Virus record (IMG/VR): IMGVR_UViG_3300013104_000001 | Location: 223,407-287,406 of that record | DNA length: 64,000 bases | Origin: a virus | Direction: 5' to 3' (one strand) | Part shown: positions 42,338 through 51,081 of the stretch, piece by piece | How positions within the stretch are numbered: the first letter of the stretch is position 1 | How the letters are laid out: each line of letters starts with the position of its first letter | Notes under the pieces: model-generated | What the model was told of the DNA's origin: nothing | Seen by the model: the letters and a program-made list of their open reading frames with translations, nothing else | The model's database searches: none | Program-made: the position numbers and the translations under genes

Positions 42338-42386
42338 TACTCACACCTCTTTAAAAAATAAATATCCGTTGAATCAAGGAGTCAAT

Positions 42387-43547
42387 ATGTTACCAGTTGT
42401 TATTACGGGGGCGATTACACTGGCCAGTTCGCTTGCGCTTGTCGCAGAGCGAATTCTCGCTGCGAAACAAAAAGCAAGTGAGATCACCGGTAGTGTTGAC
42501 AAAACCCTTACCACTTTAGGTCAGATGGGTACCCGCGACCTGATTACTTTCACTAAAGTGACCCGTATGGAACCTCTGGTGTTAGTAGACGAGCGTTTAA
42601 AGTTCGACCCCTCTACACCGGAAATCCTGCAGGTGTTGACCAGCCTGATTGCTGGCTATTACACACAAGCTTTCGCCATGCTCGGTCAGGTTGACGGCAT
42701 CGATGTTGTTGGCACGCTGGATAAGCTTAACCCAGCGCGTACTGGTATTGGTCTGAATAACTTCGATGGTGATGACAGCGGTTACCATAAGTTTCCTAAT
42801 CAGTCAAACACCCCTCTCTATAGTATCGGGCTTGAGGCCTTAGAAACTGTAGTGGGTGAAGCCAAGCCGGTTAAAATCCAGACTGATAAAAATGTCATTG
42901 CTGATATCAGTTCACCGACTAACCTGGCGATCGGTAAAATGATCAAGGTATCACTGTCATCTAACGGTAATGTGGTTGAGATCCCAATCACCATCCGTGT
43001 GAAACCAGTCACTACCACCGCTGAAGCCGTTACGGCTATTCTTGGTATCGGTACCACCAAGAACTCTGTATCTGAGCGCTGGAACCGTTTCAAAGCAGGC
43101 GAGCTGACTTTCACCAACCTGGCAACAGGCGATGACGTTATCCGTCAGCACAAGAAAATCCTGGTTCAGGACACTTCCGGCTTCTATGCTGAGATCGTTC
43201 GTCGCGCTCGCGGTAACGCGAAGAAAGGCATGATCTCTGGTAACCTGTCTCTGGCAACTGATTCTAACTGTATCCTTATTAGCTCCGATACTGCGCTGGA
43301 TGTATCGCGTGAACTCGGCGGCACACTGGATAACTTTAAAATCCGTGAAGCCATGTTCTCGAAAGTTTATTCTAATATGCTGATCATTGTTGATCAGATG
43401 CGTGGAATGGTTTCTTTCTATTACCGTGGCGAGCAGTTACCGACCCGTCTGTCACTGCAAGACATTAAACTGCATAATAAAGGCAGTGGTCCAGACATCA
43501 TGTCTATCTTCACTGCGTTTGCCGAAAACAAAATCCCGTCGCTTTAA
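42387..43547 (+). CDS. Virion protein with N-terminal hydrophobic helix, 386 aa
   Basis: Start at ATG 42387 behind CAAGGAG; the frame extends upstream into the divergent minus gene, which I reject. The first 35 residues are a hydrophobic helix without positive N-terminus (LPVVITGAITLASSLALVAERI). Around residue 147 is SIGLEALE, the small-x-Glu step of the inner-body group, followed by a beta-rich domain. The hydrophobic segment may be a removed pro-region or a membrane insert. Belongs to the inner-body operon. Confidence 0.72.
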   Translation: MLPVVITGAITLASSLALVAERILAAKQKASEITGSVDKTLTTLGQMGTRDLITFTKVTRMEPLVLVDERLKFDPSTPEILQVLTSLIAGYYTQAFAMLGQVDGIDVVGTLDKLNPARTGIGLNNFDGDDSGYHKFPNQSNTPLYSIGLEALETVVGEAKPVKIQTDKNVIADISSPTNLAIGKMIKVSLSSNGNVVEIPITIRVKPVTTTAEAVTAILGIGTTKNSVSERWNRFKAGELTFTNLATGDDVIRQHKKILVQDTSGFYAEIVRRARGNAKKGMISGNLSLATDSNCILISSDTALDVSRELGGTLDNFKIREAMFSKVYSNMLIIVDQMRGMVSFYYRGEQLPTRLSLQDIKLHNKGSGPDIMSIFTAFAENKIPSL

Positions 43548-43559
43548 GGATCCCGTTCG

Positions 43560-44465
43560 ATGAACATTTTTCAATATGTCAATAATCTCTTCGGCGCTGT
43601 TGACAAACGCGACGTGTTAGGTGAGATCGACAGCTTGCGTGATGAGCTGACTCGCTTCACCATCGGCAACTTTAAGAAAGCTATCGATGCGGGCGTTAAC
43701 ACTCAGGGTGCTAACTACTACACTAAGCAGCTTTCCCGCGAGTTTGATCGCGTACGTCAGTCAGATCGTCTGCGTGGTAATAACCTGATCGAGCAGACTT
43801 ATATTGCGTTAAACCAAACCACCATGACGCTGGAATGGCTGCGCAAACAAGTCGAGCGTGAATTCGGTGGTAAGCTTGTGCGTGAAGCAGTTGACTTTAA
43901 ACAAGCCAACTTCCTGCGCTATATCGACTCAATCGATTTCTACCTGCGCTACGCTCGTTCGATGTTGCTGGTTGTAACCAACCTGCAGATCAATCCAAGC
44001 GAAGACATCACCAAGCACTTCACCATGCATGAGATCAAATTCCTGGCTGATACAGCGAAGCATTTCGTTTATCTGACCTCGATGTTCTCTCAGCCTGTGA
44101 GCGTGACTGAAAAGGTTTTCGAAGCTGTCCCATCGGTTGTGGTGTCAGACGCGGATCAGCAAGCGATCGAAGCCGTACTGGGAAGCGCAAAAACCGACCC
44201 AATGCAATCAGGTTTCCTTTCACTTGATTATAACCCATTCTTCCTCATCGGTCGTCGTCGTGCAGAGCGTCGTGTAAAACGCCTGCGTGCTGCAGAAGCT
44301 GCGGCCATTGCTACAGAGCTGACTTTGAGCAAACTGCTTGAAGCACAGGCTGGCGGCAATAACGACCCTGCAGTTCAGAAACAGATCGACTACTACACCA
44401 ACCAGCTGAATAAGCTGAACAATGAAGTAGATCAGATTAACGCTGAAGTCGCGGTAGAGGCATAA
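43560..44465 (+). CDS. Helical virion-cluster protein with C-terminal coiled coil, 301 aa
   Basis: AAGGATCC lies before the ATG. The protein is almost all helix. The final 75 residues are Ala/Leu/Glu/Asn-rich with heptad spacing, likely a coiled coil, preceded by an Arg-rich step (GRRRAERRVKRLRAAEAAA). No catalytic motif. It sits in the inner-body operon and may be a structural or assembly protein. Confidence 0.7.
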   Translation: MNIFQYVNNLFGAVDKRDVLGEIDSLRDELTRFTIGNFKKAIDAGVNTQGANYYTKQLSREFDRVRQSDRLRGNNLIEQTYIALNQTTMTLEWLRKQVEREFGGKLVREAVDFKQANFLRYIDSIDFYLRYARSMLLVVTNLQINPSEDITKHFTMHEIKFLADTAKHFVYLTSMFSQPVSVTEKVFEAVPSVVVSDADQQAIEAVLGSAKTDPMQSGFLSLDYNPFFLIGRRRAERRVKRLRAAEAAAIATELTLSKLLEAQAGGNNDPAVQKQIDYYTNQLNKLNNEVDQINAEVAVEA

Positions 44466-44475
44466 GGAGCCCGTC

Positions 44476-45015
44476 ATGGCAGATAGAGTTTCTACTGGTG
44501 CTGAACTTATCTACGGCACCGGGTTTACCTCCCATGGCGGTCCAGGCCAGAAAGGCATGAAGATCAATGTCGATAATAAGACTATTGATCTTTATCAGCA
44601 ACTGAATGCCAACATTGCGTTGGTTGATAACTTTGCGTTTAAACGTGAAGTTTGTGTTGCGGCCTCTCGTCTGATCCTGCCTTTGGCAAACTGGCTTCTG
44701 GCAACCCGTGCCAATTACCTGCATTCAAAGCACGCACTCTTGTTTGCACGTGACTTGGCATTGGTCGCGATGGGCAAAGAACCACAGATGAGTATCATGA
44801 CGCGCATGCGTCTGTTCTCACCTTCTGCGGTGAAATCCAACCCAGGTGAACTCAATGCAACGAACTTCGATGCACTGGATATCATCTCGAACAGTTTTAT
44901 TGATGAAGTCCGCACTTACAGTAATGGTAAGCTGCTGGCAAACCTGACCCGCGACTCACAACGTACTCGTGATCTGGTCACTTCATTATATGTCATGTTT
45001 GGTTCTGTTGAATAA
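44476..45015 (+). CDS. Small virion-cluster protein, 179 aa
   Basis: AAGGAGCC precedes the ATG and the gene follows 10 bases after the coiled-coil protein. A Gly-rich N-terminus (about 1-30) is followed by a helical body with Arg, Leu and Ala. No family recognised. Confidence 0.7.
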   Translation: MADRVSTGAELIYGTGFTSHGGPGQKGMKINVDNKTIDLYQQLNANIALVDNFAFKREVCVAASRLILPLANWLLATRANYLHSKHALLFARDLALVAMGKEPQMSIMTRMRLFSPSAVKSNPGELNATNFDALDIISNSFIDEVRTYSNGKLLANLTRDSQRTRDLVTSLYVMFGSVE

Positions 45016-45053
45016 CGGGCCGTATAAAATCGGAATAAAAGAGGAAGAAATAA

Positions 45054-46667
45054 ATGGGTAATAATTACCTCGGTTTGCTGCTGTCAGCGGGCAACAATGC
45101 GTTTGATGAAAACGGCGAGCCAGCCCAACCAGTTCTGGTTGATGCACCCGTTGTTCCAGAACCAGTGGTCGACGTCCCTGTTGTCGATCCTATCGTTGAA
45201 CCTGTTGTCGATCCAGCACCAGATGTCGAAACTCCACCGGTTGTTACTGCTGATCCAGTTGAACCTCAGCCTGAGACCCTGTCTATTGTGCTGGCGATTA
45301 ACGAAGATGAGCAAGAGCTCGTTGCTGCATCTAGCGCTGCTGCTCAGGCAGAAGTCGCGCTGATTGATGCTGATTGCGTTCTGGATGATTCAGAGACCCA
45401 GCTGACCGAACAGGCGCAGGTTGTTTCTGAAGTTGAAAACGTAGTCGCTTCAATGGAAAGCTTTATCGGCTCTCCAATGTCAATGCAGGATGCGGTTGGT
45501 CTGCAGAAATGGGTTGTAAGTGCTACCCGTGGCGAATACGATCAGTCTAAAGTTGTCGGCTCTCTGGAATCATTCGGTAATGACGTTGCAACTGATGATG
45601 CACTGTCTGCTGGCCTGGAAGGTATTGGCGAATTCCTGAAAGCGGCCCGTAACAAACTGAGCGACATCCGTAAAGTGATGGTTGCTAACTGGGCGAACTT
45701 CTTCAAAGAAGCTTTCCTGGGCTTTGATAAAGTTGCACGTCGCGCTGAAGCACTGGCGAAGATCGCTAAGAACACCGCTGGCGAATCCAACTCTTCTTCT
45801 ATTCAGCTGCCGCTGGATACTGCATGGCGTCTGGTGAAAGATGGTAAGGTTTCTCAGAACCTGCCAAAAGATCTGGGTGATCTCGGTAAGTTCACTAAAC
45901 TGATCTTCAAAGACAACGCCGATGCGCTGGTCATTCATCGTAAGAAACTGGTTGACATCGCAATTCGCCTGTCTACCGCTGAATACGACGACGCAGTTAA
46001 GATCGCCAAAGAACTGGTGAGCTATGAACTGCCAGGCGTTGCAGTTTGTAAGATCAAAGTGCAGTCCAACTCTAATACCGTTGACCTGTACCGCTCTGAT
46101 GAAGTCCTGGGTGGCGTAGCAGTAACCTTCGCTAAACCAGTTGACAAAATCAATGCGCAGCTTCCACTGACTCGCCAGCTTAACGACAAATGGAACAACG
46201 TCATCCGTACCGACGTCTCTGTTGCCGCGACTGGTAAGAAAACGCCGAAGCTGGATGTTGCGATCGATACTCTGCAGCCTGCTGAAATCGCGAAGCTGGC
46301 CGATGATGTTTCTGCCATCCTGGGCGATGTGAAACAGTATCGCACCAACTACTCCGACTGGTATGCAAGCAATACCGATCTGGATCGTGCTATCGCTGTT
46401 CTGGCTAACGTACCGTGGTCTGGCGACAACGGCACCACTGTCGTTGATAGCAATACCGATGCAAATGGCAACAGCGTATCCGTTGTTAGCATCATCGGTC
46501 TGAACCAGGACATCGCTGATGTTGTTGATGCGATCCATGATCAGTACAGCTACCTGACTGTCGCGCCTATCCGTGCGTTCACTGCTGAACTGCTGCCAAT
46601 CCTGAACCGTGTGCTGGAAGTCGGCGAACGTTCACTGGCAACGTACAGCGACAACAACCTGTCCTAA
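45054..46667 (+). CDS. Inner-body (ejection) protein paralogue, 537 aa
   Basis: AGAGGAAG precedes the ATG. The N-terminal LLSAGNNAFDE step fits the short tag shared with other members; then comes a Pro/Val/Asp-rich linker (about 25-78), a helical pro-region, and closely spaced cleavage-type sites SMESF, SLESFG and AGLEG (about 132-190). The mature domain then starts with a Lys/Arg/Ala-rich helical part. It is paralogous with the gene at 49612 over the whole length, including an LGG-x-AV strand. Likely made as a precursor, cut by the prohead protease and stored in the capsid. Confidence 0.78.
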   Translation: MGNNYLGLLLSAGNNAFDENGEPAQPVLVDAPVVPEPVVDVPVVDPIVEPVVDPAPDVETPPVVTADPVEPQPETLSIVLAINEDEQELVAASSAAAQAEVALIDADCVLDDSETQLTEQAQVVSEVENVVASMESFIGSPMSMQDAVGLQKWVVSATRGEYDQSKVVGSLESFGNDVATDDALSAGLEGIGEFLKAARNKLSDIRKVMVANWANFFKEAFLGFDKVARRAEALAKIAKNTAGESNSSSIQLPLDTAWRLVKDGKVSQNLPKDLGDLGKFTKLIFKDNADALVIHRKKLVDIAIRLSTAEYDDAVKIAKELVSYELPGVAVCKIKVQSNSNTVDLYRSDEVLGGVAVTFAKPVDKINAQLPLTRQLNDKWNNVIRTDVSVAATGKKTPKLDVAIDTLQPAEIAKLADDVSAILGDVKQYRTNYSDWYASNTDLDRAIAVLANVPWSGDNGTTVVDSNTDANGNSVSVVSIIGLNQDIADVVDAIHDQYSYLTVAPIRAFTAELLPILNRVLEVGERSLATYSDNNLS

Positions 46668-46685
46668 TCCGCAAAAGGCAAAGAG

Positions 46686-48143
46686 ATGACTATTCATCAA
46701 CAGCTCCTCTCTGCCGGCCTGGAGGCGTTCGAAGCGCCTCCTGCTCTTGCAGATGTAACACCGCCTCAGCTCCAGCAGGTATTTGGTGGTAGTGACCCAG
46801 TTCCACTCGAGACTCCACCTCCGGGTGTTGAACTCTCTGTGGTTGCACCGAGCCCATTTGATGCGGGCTACGTTGAAACACCAGAACTCCTGCGACAGGA
46901 GATCGAAGCACGTCAGGTCATGGTTGAACTGATTGAAGAAGAACGTCAGGCACAAGAAGCGCGTCAGTATGTTGAAGAGATGCGTCGTGCGGGTGATGGT
47001 CTGGAAGGGCTGATGGTTGAAATCCAAAATGTCAACAACCCTGAAGAACCCACTGAAGACGAAATGGCGATGCTGCGCTCTACGGCATCACTGGTGCGTA
47101 AAGAAGTGCTGGATGAAGACGACCAACAGGTTGTCATCGATCTGGAAAATGGTGTACTGGTTGGCTCACAAGAAGGCCTTGGTGATGCAATCTCCAATGT
47201 CACGACAAAGATCAAATTCGCGCTGGGTAACGCTGCGAAGAACTTTGCCTCTTCTGGCGAGAAAACCAAAAAGCCATTAACGTATCATCGTAACAATGCC
47301 AAAGAATTGAAAGATCGTATCGGCGCACTTAAAACTGCAGTCTTTGCGTTTACTCTGCCAGCGGCATTGGTTAAAAGCGTTGCGGTAGCGGACAGCGGCA
47401 AACTCGATTTGGTCAATGACATCAATTCACTGATCACCGGGTTAGAACACTGGTACGCACAGCCGTCTGCAGACGCTGCAGGTTACTTCGATAAACACGA
47501 AGCAATCCTCAAGGCATGTCTGGCAACCGATTCTTTGGAAGCTTTTGATAAAGCGTACGATGCGTTTAAATCACTGAAAGCACCACTGCCATCTTCTGCG
47601 AAGAAGGTCGAGCCGATCAATGCCAAAGAGTATGTGTTCGACGCGCATTGCGACGGCACCGCAATGGCAGGCGTTTCACGCTGGTACTACATTGCCCGTC
47701 CTAATGGTCAGGATGCAGAAGAAGCAGTACGTGCAATTCGTGCCTTCAATGCAGGCCTCTTCCCATATGTCGCCATCGCCGATCGTAAAGGTGCGGATAC
47801 TGAAGTTTCACTGAAGAAAGCTGAGTTACTCGGTCTGCTGGACGTGATCACGAAAGGTTGTGTCATCATGGATCAATTCCTTGGTCGACTCAACATCATG
47901 AGCTCGTTCGATAAGCGTTACGATGTGTTGGTTGATGATTACAACAAAACCTTCACAAAGAAAGACTGGGTCAATCGTGATGCGCAACGTAAAATGATCG
48001 TTGCAATTCAGGCGCTGGATTCGTATTACGCTTACGGCTTCTCTTACACTAACATGGCATTCTTCTTGTTTGATGTCATCGTGAAGGTAGTGAAGAAAGC
48101 GGTGTACAAATCCGATCTCAGTAAAACCGAAGAAGATAAATAA
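46686..48143 (+). CDS. Inner-body (ejection) protein paralogue, 485 aa
   Basis: AAAAGGCAAAGAG precedes the ATG. The first residues (QQLLSAGLEAFEAP) are the clearest form of the N-terminal tag. A Pro-rich linker, a Glu/Gln/Arg coiled region (about 78-115) and the site SQEGLGDAI near 160 follow; the mature domain begins Lys/Ala-rich. A DNA-binding or injection role is suggested by charge. Same order of parts as the neighbours at 45054 and 49612. Confidence 0.76.
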   Translation: MTIHQQLLSAGLEAFEAPPALADVTPPQLQQVFGGSDPVPLETPPPGVELSVVAPSPFDAGYVETPELLRQEIEARQVMVELIEEERQAQEARQYVEEMRRAGDGLEGLMVEIQNVNNPEEPTEDEMAMLRSTASLVRKEVLDEDDQQVVIDLENGVLVGSQEGLGDAISNVTTKIKFALGNAAKNFASSGEKTKKPLTYHRNNAKELKDRIGALKTAVFAFTLPAALVKSVAVADSGKLDLVNDINSLITGLEHWYAQPSADAAGYFDKHEAILKACLATDSLEAFDKAYDAFKSLKAPLPSSAKKVEPINAKEYVFDAHCDGTAMAGVSRWYYIARPNGQDAEEAVRAIRAFNAGLFPYVAIADRKGADTEVSLKKAELLGLLDVITKGCVIMDQFLGRLNIMSSFDKRYDVLVDDYNKTFTKKDWVNRDAQRKMIVAIQALDSYYAYGFSYTNMAFFLFDVIVKVVKKAVYKSDLSKTEEDK

Positions 48144-48153
48144 CGGAGTAAAC

Positions 48154-49518
48154 ATGTCCGCACTCGACAGGTTCCTTTTTGACGCGGGCATGGAGGGGTT
48201 TAACGACCCCTCCTCTATACCGCCCGTTGGTATAGTCGTGCCCTTTTTTGGCGTAGAGGAGTTTGCAGAAGCTGATGAAGTCTCCCGTGTTGTCATGGAA
48301 GATATGAATCGCCAAGCAGACGCTGTCTATAAACTGCAAGAGACGTTGGTGTACATTAATGCCAATCGTCCTAACTTTGATCGCGGTAATGCCGAGCATG
48401 TAATTCAGGCGCTGGGTGATGTGCAGGTGCTGATGCCTAATATGGAAGACCCAGTGACTATCATGGGTTCTCTTGAGCACTACACTCCGTCTTACTCCAG
48501 TCATCTGCTTGGTCACGGTACCGAGTCGATCACAGGTATGATCACTGCAGCTATTCAGAAACTGATTGAACTTCTGAAGAAAGGCGTTGGCTGGTTGGTC
48601 AATGCCATGCGCAGCGCGTCGATGGTGCTGGGTAAACAGAAGCGCGAAGTGACTGAGTTAAGCGCTTGGTTAAAAGCAAACAAAACTACCGCACCTACTG
48701 TTGTAAGCGTGCCGGATAACTTCATCCTGATAAGTAAGTTATCTTACTTCTATTTGCCAGGTGAAGATAAGCCAGTTACGGCCGATCGCATCCCGTATGA
48801 AATTCGTCGTCTTAGCAGGTTCTGTCGAAATGTTAACGATGAGTTCATCGCCAAATACATCATGCTTGGTCGTATGTATTTGAAAGTGATCAACAACATT
48901 GACTTATCTCAGCCGTCAAGTGTGTTGTTCCGCCAAACCTTTAAAGGTCAACCGGTCTTCACAATCGGTGGCAGGCCATTAAGTCGCCGTAGTAATGGTG
49001 ACGATTCTCTTGAGCAAGCTGACTTTATCGGTGGTATTGGTTTCTGTGCGCCTAATGTGCATAAAAAGATCACCTCGCCAGTTGGGCTAGCCGATGATGG
49101 TTCCGAACAACAGAAGTATTTTAATCTGTTGAAGAACATGGAGCAGTTTGAGTTCAACAACGGAATGTGGATGGATCGTAATCTGCGCTTTGTCCAACCT
49201 ACCCCGTGTAGCATCCAAGAAGGCATTGTGATCACTGATGAACTCGATAGCCTCATTGACAGCATTATTACTAACGACATCAGTAATGAGGTTACTAGTT
49301 TTAATAATGAAGTTAGAGCGACTATCGAGATGCTGCGTCGTTATCAGTTATCAAGTGTCCGTAGCAACTTGCCAAATGACGATTACATGAACACCATTGG
49401 GTTTTCTTTATTCGCCATGGCTAACGCGATCAGTCGCTTGCCGTATGAGATCACACGTGAAGTGAATAACTTTACTAACGCCATGCGCGAGTACGTGACC
49501 AAGTCAGTTAAGTCTTAA
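48154..49518 (+). CDS. Inner-body (ejection) protein paralogue, 454 aa
   Basis: ACGGAGTAAAC precedes the ATG. The tag is FLFDAGMEGFND. The pro-region ends with MGSLEHY and GTESITGM near 105-130, after which an amphipathic helix (AIQKLIELLKKGVGWLVNAM) starts the mature part. This matches the layout of the 487-residue member. The C-terminal half is helical, with many Asn and Arg. Ends before a hairpin that may partly terminate the transcript. Confidence 0.76.
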   Translation: MSALDRFLFDAGMEGFNDPSSIPPVGIVVPFFGVEEFAEADEVSRVVMEDMNRQADAVYKLQETLVYINANRPNFDRGNAEHVIQALGDVQVLMPNMEDPVTIMGSLEHYTPSYSSHLLGHGTESITGMITAAIQKLIELLKKGVGWLVNAMRSASMVLGKQKREVTELSAWLKANKTTAPTVVSVPDNFILISKLSYFYLPGEDKPVTADRIPYEIRRLSRFCRNVNDEFIAKYIMLGRMYLKVINNIDLSQPSSVLFRQTFKGQPVFTIGGRPLSRRSNGDDSLEQADFIGGIGFCAPNVHKKITSPVGLADDGSEQQKYFNLLKNMEQFEFNNGMWMDRNLRFVQPTPCSIQEGIVITDELDSLIDSIITNDISNEVTSFNNEVRATIEMLRRYQLSSVRSNLPNDDYMNTIGFSLFAMANAISRLPYEITREVNNFTNAMREYVTKSVKS

Positions 49519-49533
49519 TTATTATATGTACAA

Positions 49534-49577
49534 AGGGCTCCCAGGAATGCGAGCCCTGTCGCGACAAACGATCGTTT
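49534..49577 (+). terminator. Hairpin followed by two perfect palindromes
   Basis: Stem AGGGCTC/GAGCCCT (49534-49557, ten-base loop), then TGTCGCGACA (49557-49566) and AAACGATCGTTT (49566-49577), both perfectly self-complementary. No T run follows the hairpin itself, so it may be a weak terminator, an RNA-processing site or a protein-binding site ahead of the next highly expressed virion gene. Confidence 0.5.
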
Positions 49578-49611
49578 TAAATCTCATGAGAAAATGGAGT
49601 ACCGAAAGATT

Positions 49612-51009
49612 ATGTCTATGAACATGTTCCTTGGTCTTGGCGCTGAAGCGTTCGAAGATCAACCAGAAGTACCAGTGGTCGAAACCCCACCAGTGGTAGC
49701 TGCTCCGGTTTCTGAAGAAGTGATTGCGCTGATCGCTGAACGCGATGATTCTGACGCTGCGGTTGAAGTTGCAACAGCCGGTGCTGAGATTGCTGCAAGT
49801 GTTCGCCAGATCGATCAGTACGCTGATGCAATTGAGCGTATCGAAAACGTTCAGGCATCAATGGAACACTTTATGGAAAACGGCATCACGCCAAAAGCTG
49901 CTGCCATGCTGCACGCTCAGATCAACGGTCTGTATGCATCTATGGGCAAAGGCGCTGAAGGCGTAGGTAGCGGTCTGGAAAGCTTCGATAACGAAGACAC
50001 TTCTATGGCTATCCTGAACGCCGGTATGGAAGCGCTGAACAGCGAGAAAGCTTCTCTGGGCGAACGCATCCGTGCGGCCTGGATCGGTTCTGCTGATTCA
50101 ACCAACAAGTTCTTCACCAAATGGCTGACTCGTGCCGGTGCTCTGAAACGCCGTGCGCAGAATATCGTTAAAGCTGCTCAGGGTAAATCTGGTTCTGCCG
50201 AGGTTACTCTGAAGAGCCGTTATCTGACTGTGAAAGGCGGTCAGGCTTCAACTAACCTGTTGGCCGATATCACTGCGTTCCAGAAGTTTGCTGAAGACGG
50301 CGCTGCCCGTTACTTCAAAGACGGCGGTGCATGGCTGAATGGTGAACTGATCACTGCTGTTAAGAAAATGGCAGCTGTTTCTACCGTCGAAGAAGCTGGT
50401 AAAATCGTTGACAGTCTGAAATACCCAGGTTACCCAGGCGCGACTATCGCCGTTCAGGATAAACCTGCATTCACCATCAAACGTACCGAAGTGGTACTGG
50501 GTGGTTACGCGGTGTTTGATCTGCAGTACAAAACTACCGGCGGTAGCACTCAGCCTGAAATCATCCATGAGCTGAAAGCACTGGGTAAAAACCGCGTGCA
50601 TGTGAAACAGGCGCCGGATGAGAAAGGTAAATCTGAATTCAGCATGTCTGTTTCTGCTGCTGACGCTATCGCTATCGCCAACGCAGTAATCAAACTGGCT
50701 GACATCGGCGCGCATCTGGAGAAGAACATCAAATGGATGGATCCGTTCACGAAGAGCATTCTGAACGGCGCTAACGCCAGCCGTGCTGCGATGACCCGTA
50801 ACGACAATGCTGAGAAAGGCGTTGCTGTTATCCTGGATTACCTGGCTCGTGCTCCTACTGGTGTATTCCAGTCAGTACAGTCTCTGACCTGGGAACTGTC
50901 ACAGGCAATCTTCAACGTAGCTGATGCTGCGCTGAAAGTAGCGAACAAAGTTGCTAAGACTTCTGAGTCTGGCGAAGCGGCCGGCGGTTCTGAACCTGCA
51001 ACAGCTTAA
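49612..51009 (+). CDS. Inner-body (ejection) protein paralogue, 465 aa
   Basis: I place the start at ATG 49612; an in-frame ATG at 49594 is possible. The tag is FLGLGAEAFEDQ, followed by a Pro/Val linker. SMEHF, GLESFD and AGMEAL (about 85-145) are cleavage-type sites. The mature domain is Ala/Lys-rich with the LGGYAVF strand seen in the 537-residue paralogue. Codon use looks optimised in its coding strand (many CTG, GAA, CGT), as in the 537-residue gene, which fits an abundant virion protein. It ends at a terminator, so it may be the end of the main transcript. Confidence 0.78.
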   Translation: MSMNMFLGLGAEAFEDQPEVPVVETPPVVAAPVSEEVIALIAERDDSDAAVEVATAGAEIAASVRQIDQYADAIERIENVQASMEHFMENGITPKAAAMLHAQINGLYASMGKGAEGVGSGLESFDNEDTSMAILNAGMEALNSEKASLGERIRAAWIGSADSTNKFFTKWLTRAGALKRRAQNIVKAAQGKSGSAEVTLKSRYLTVKGGQASTNLLADITAFQKFAEDGAARYFKDGGAWLNGELITAVKKMAAVSTVEEAGKIVDSLKYPGYPGATIAVQDKPAFTIKRTEVVLGGYAVFDLQYKTTGGSTQPEIIHELKALGKNRVHVKQAPDEKGKSEFSMSVSAADAIAIANAVIKLADIGAHLEKNIKWMDPFTKSILNGANASRAAMTRNDNAEKGVAVILDYLARAPTGVFQSVQSLTWELSQAIFNVADAALKVANKVAKTSESGEAAGGSEPATA

Positions 51010-51027
51010 GTTATACCTTAACGTATA

Positions 51028-51060
51028 GCCGAGGGGAGGGGGATTCCCCTCTCCTTTTAT
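51028..51060 (+). terminator. Terminator with TTTTATACC tail
   Basis: A G-rich/C-rich imperfect stem (about 51033-51042 with 51045-51054) is followed by TTTTATACC. It fits the TTTAT tail signature with a variant end. Confidence 0.7.
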
Positions 51061-51081
51061 ACCGACCAAAAGGTGAAATGC

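Noticed and set aside
45570-46538. Long minus-strand frame of 322 codons
   Set aside because: It lies wholly inside an inner-body gene with a clear ribosome binding site and paralogue; it is a shadow frame caused by codon bias.
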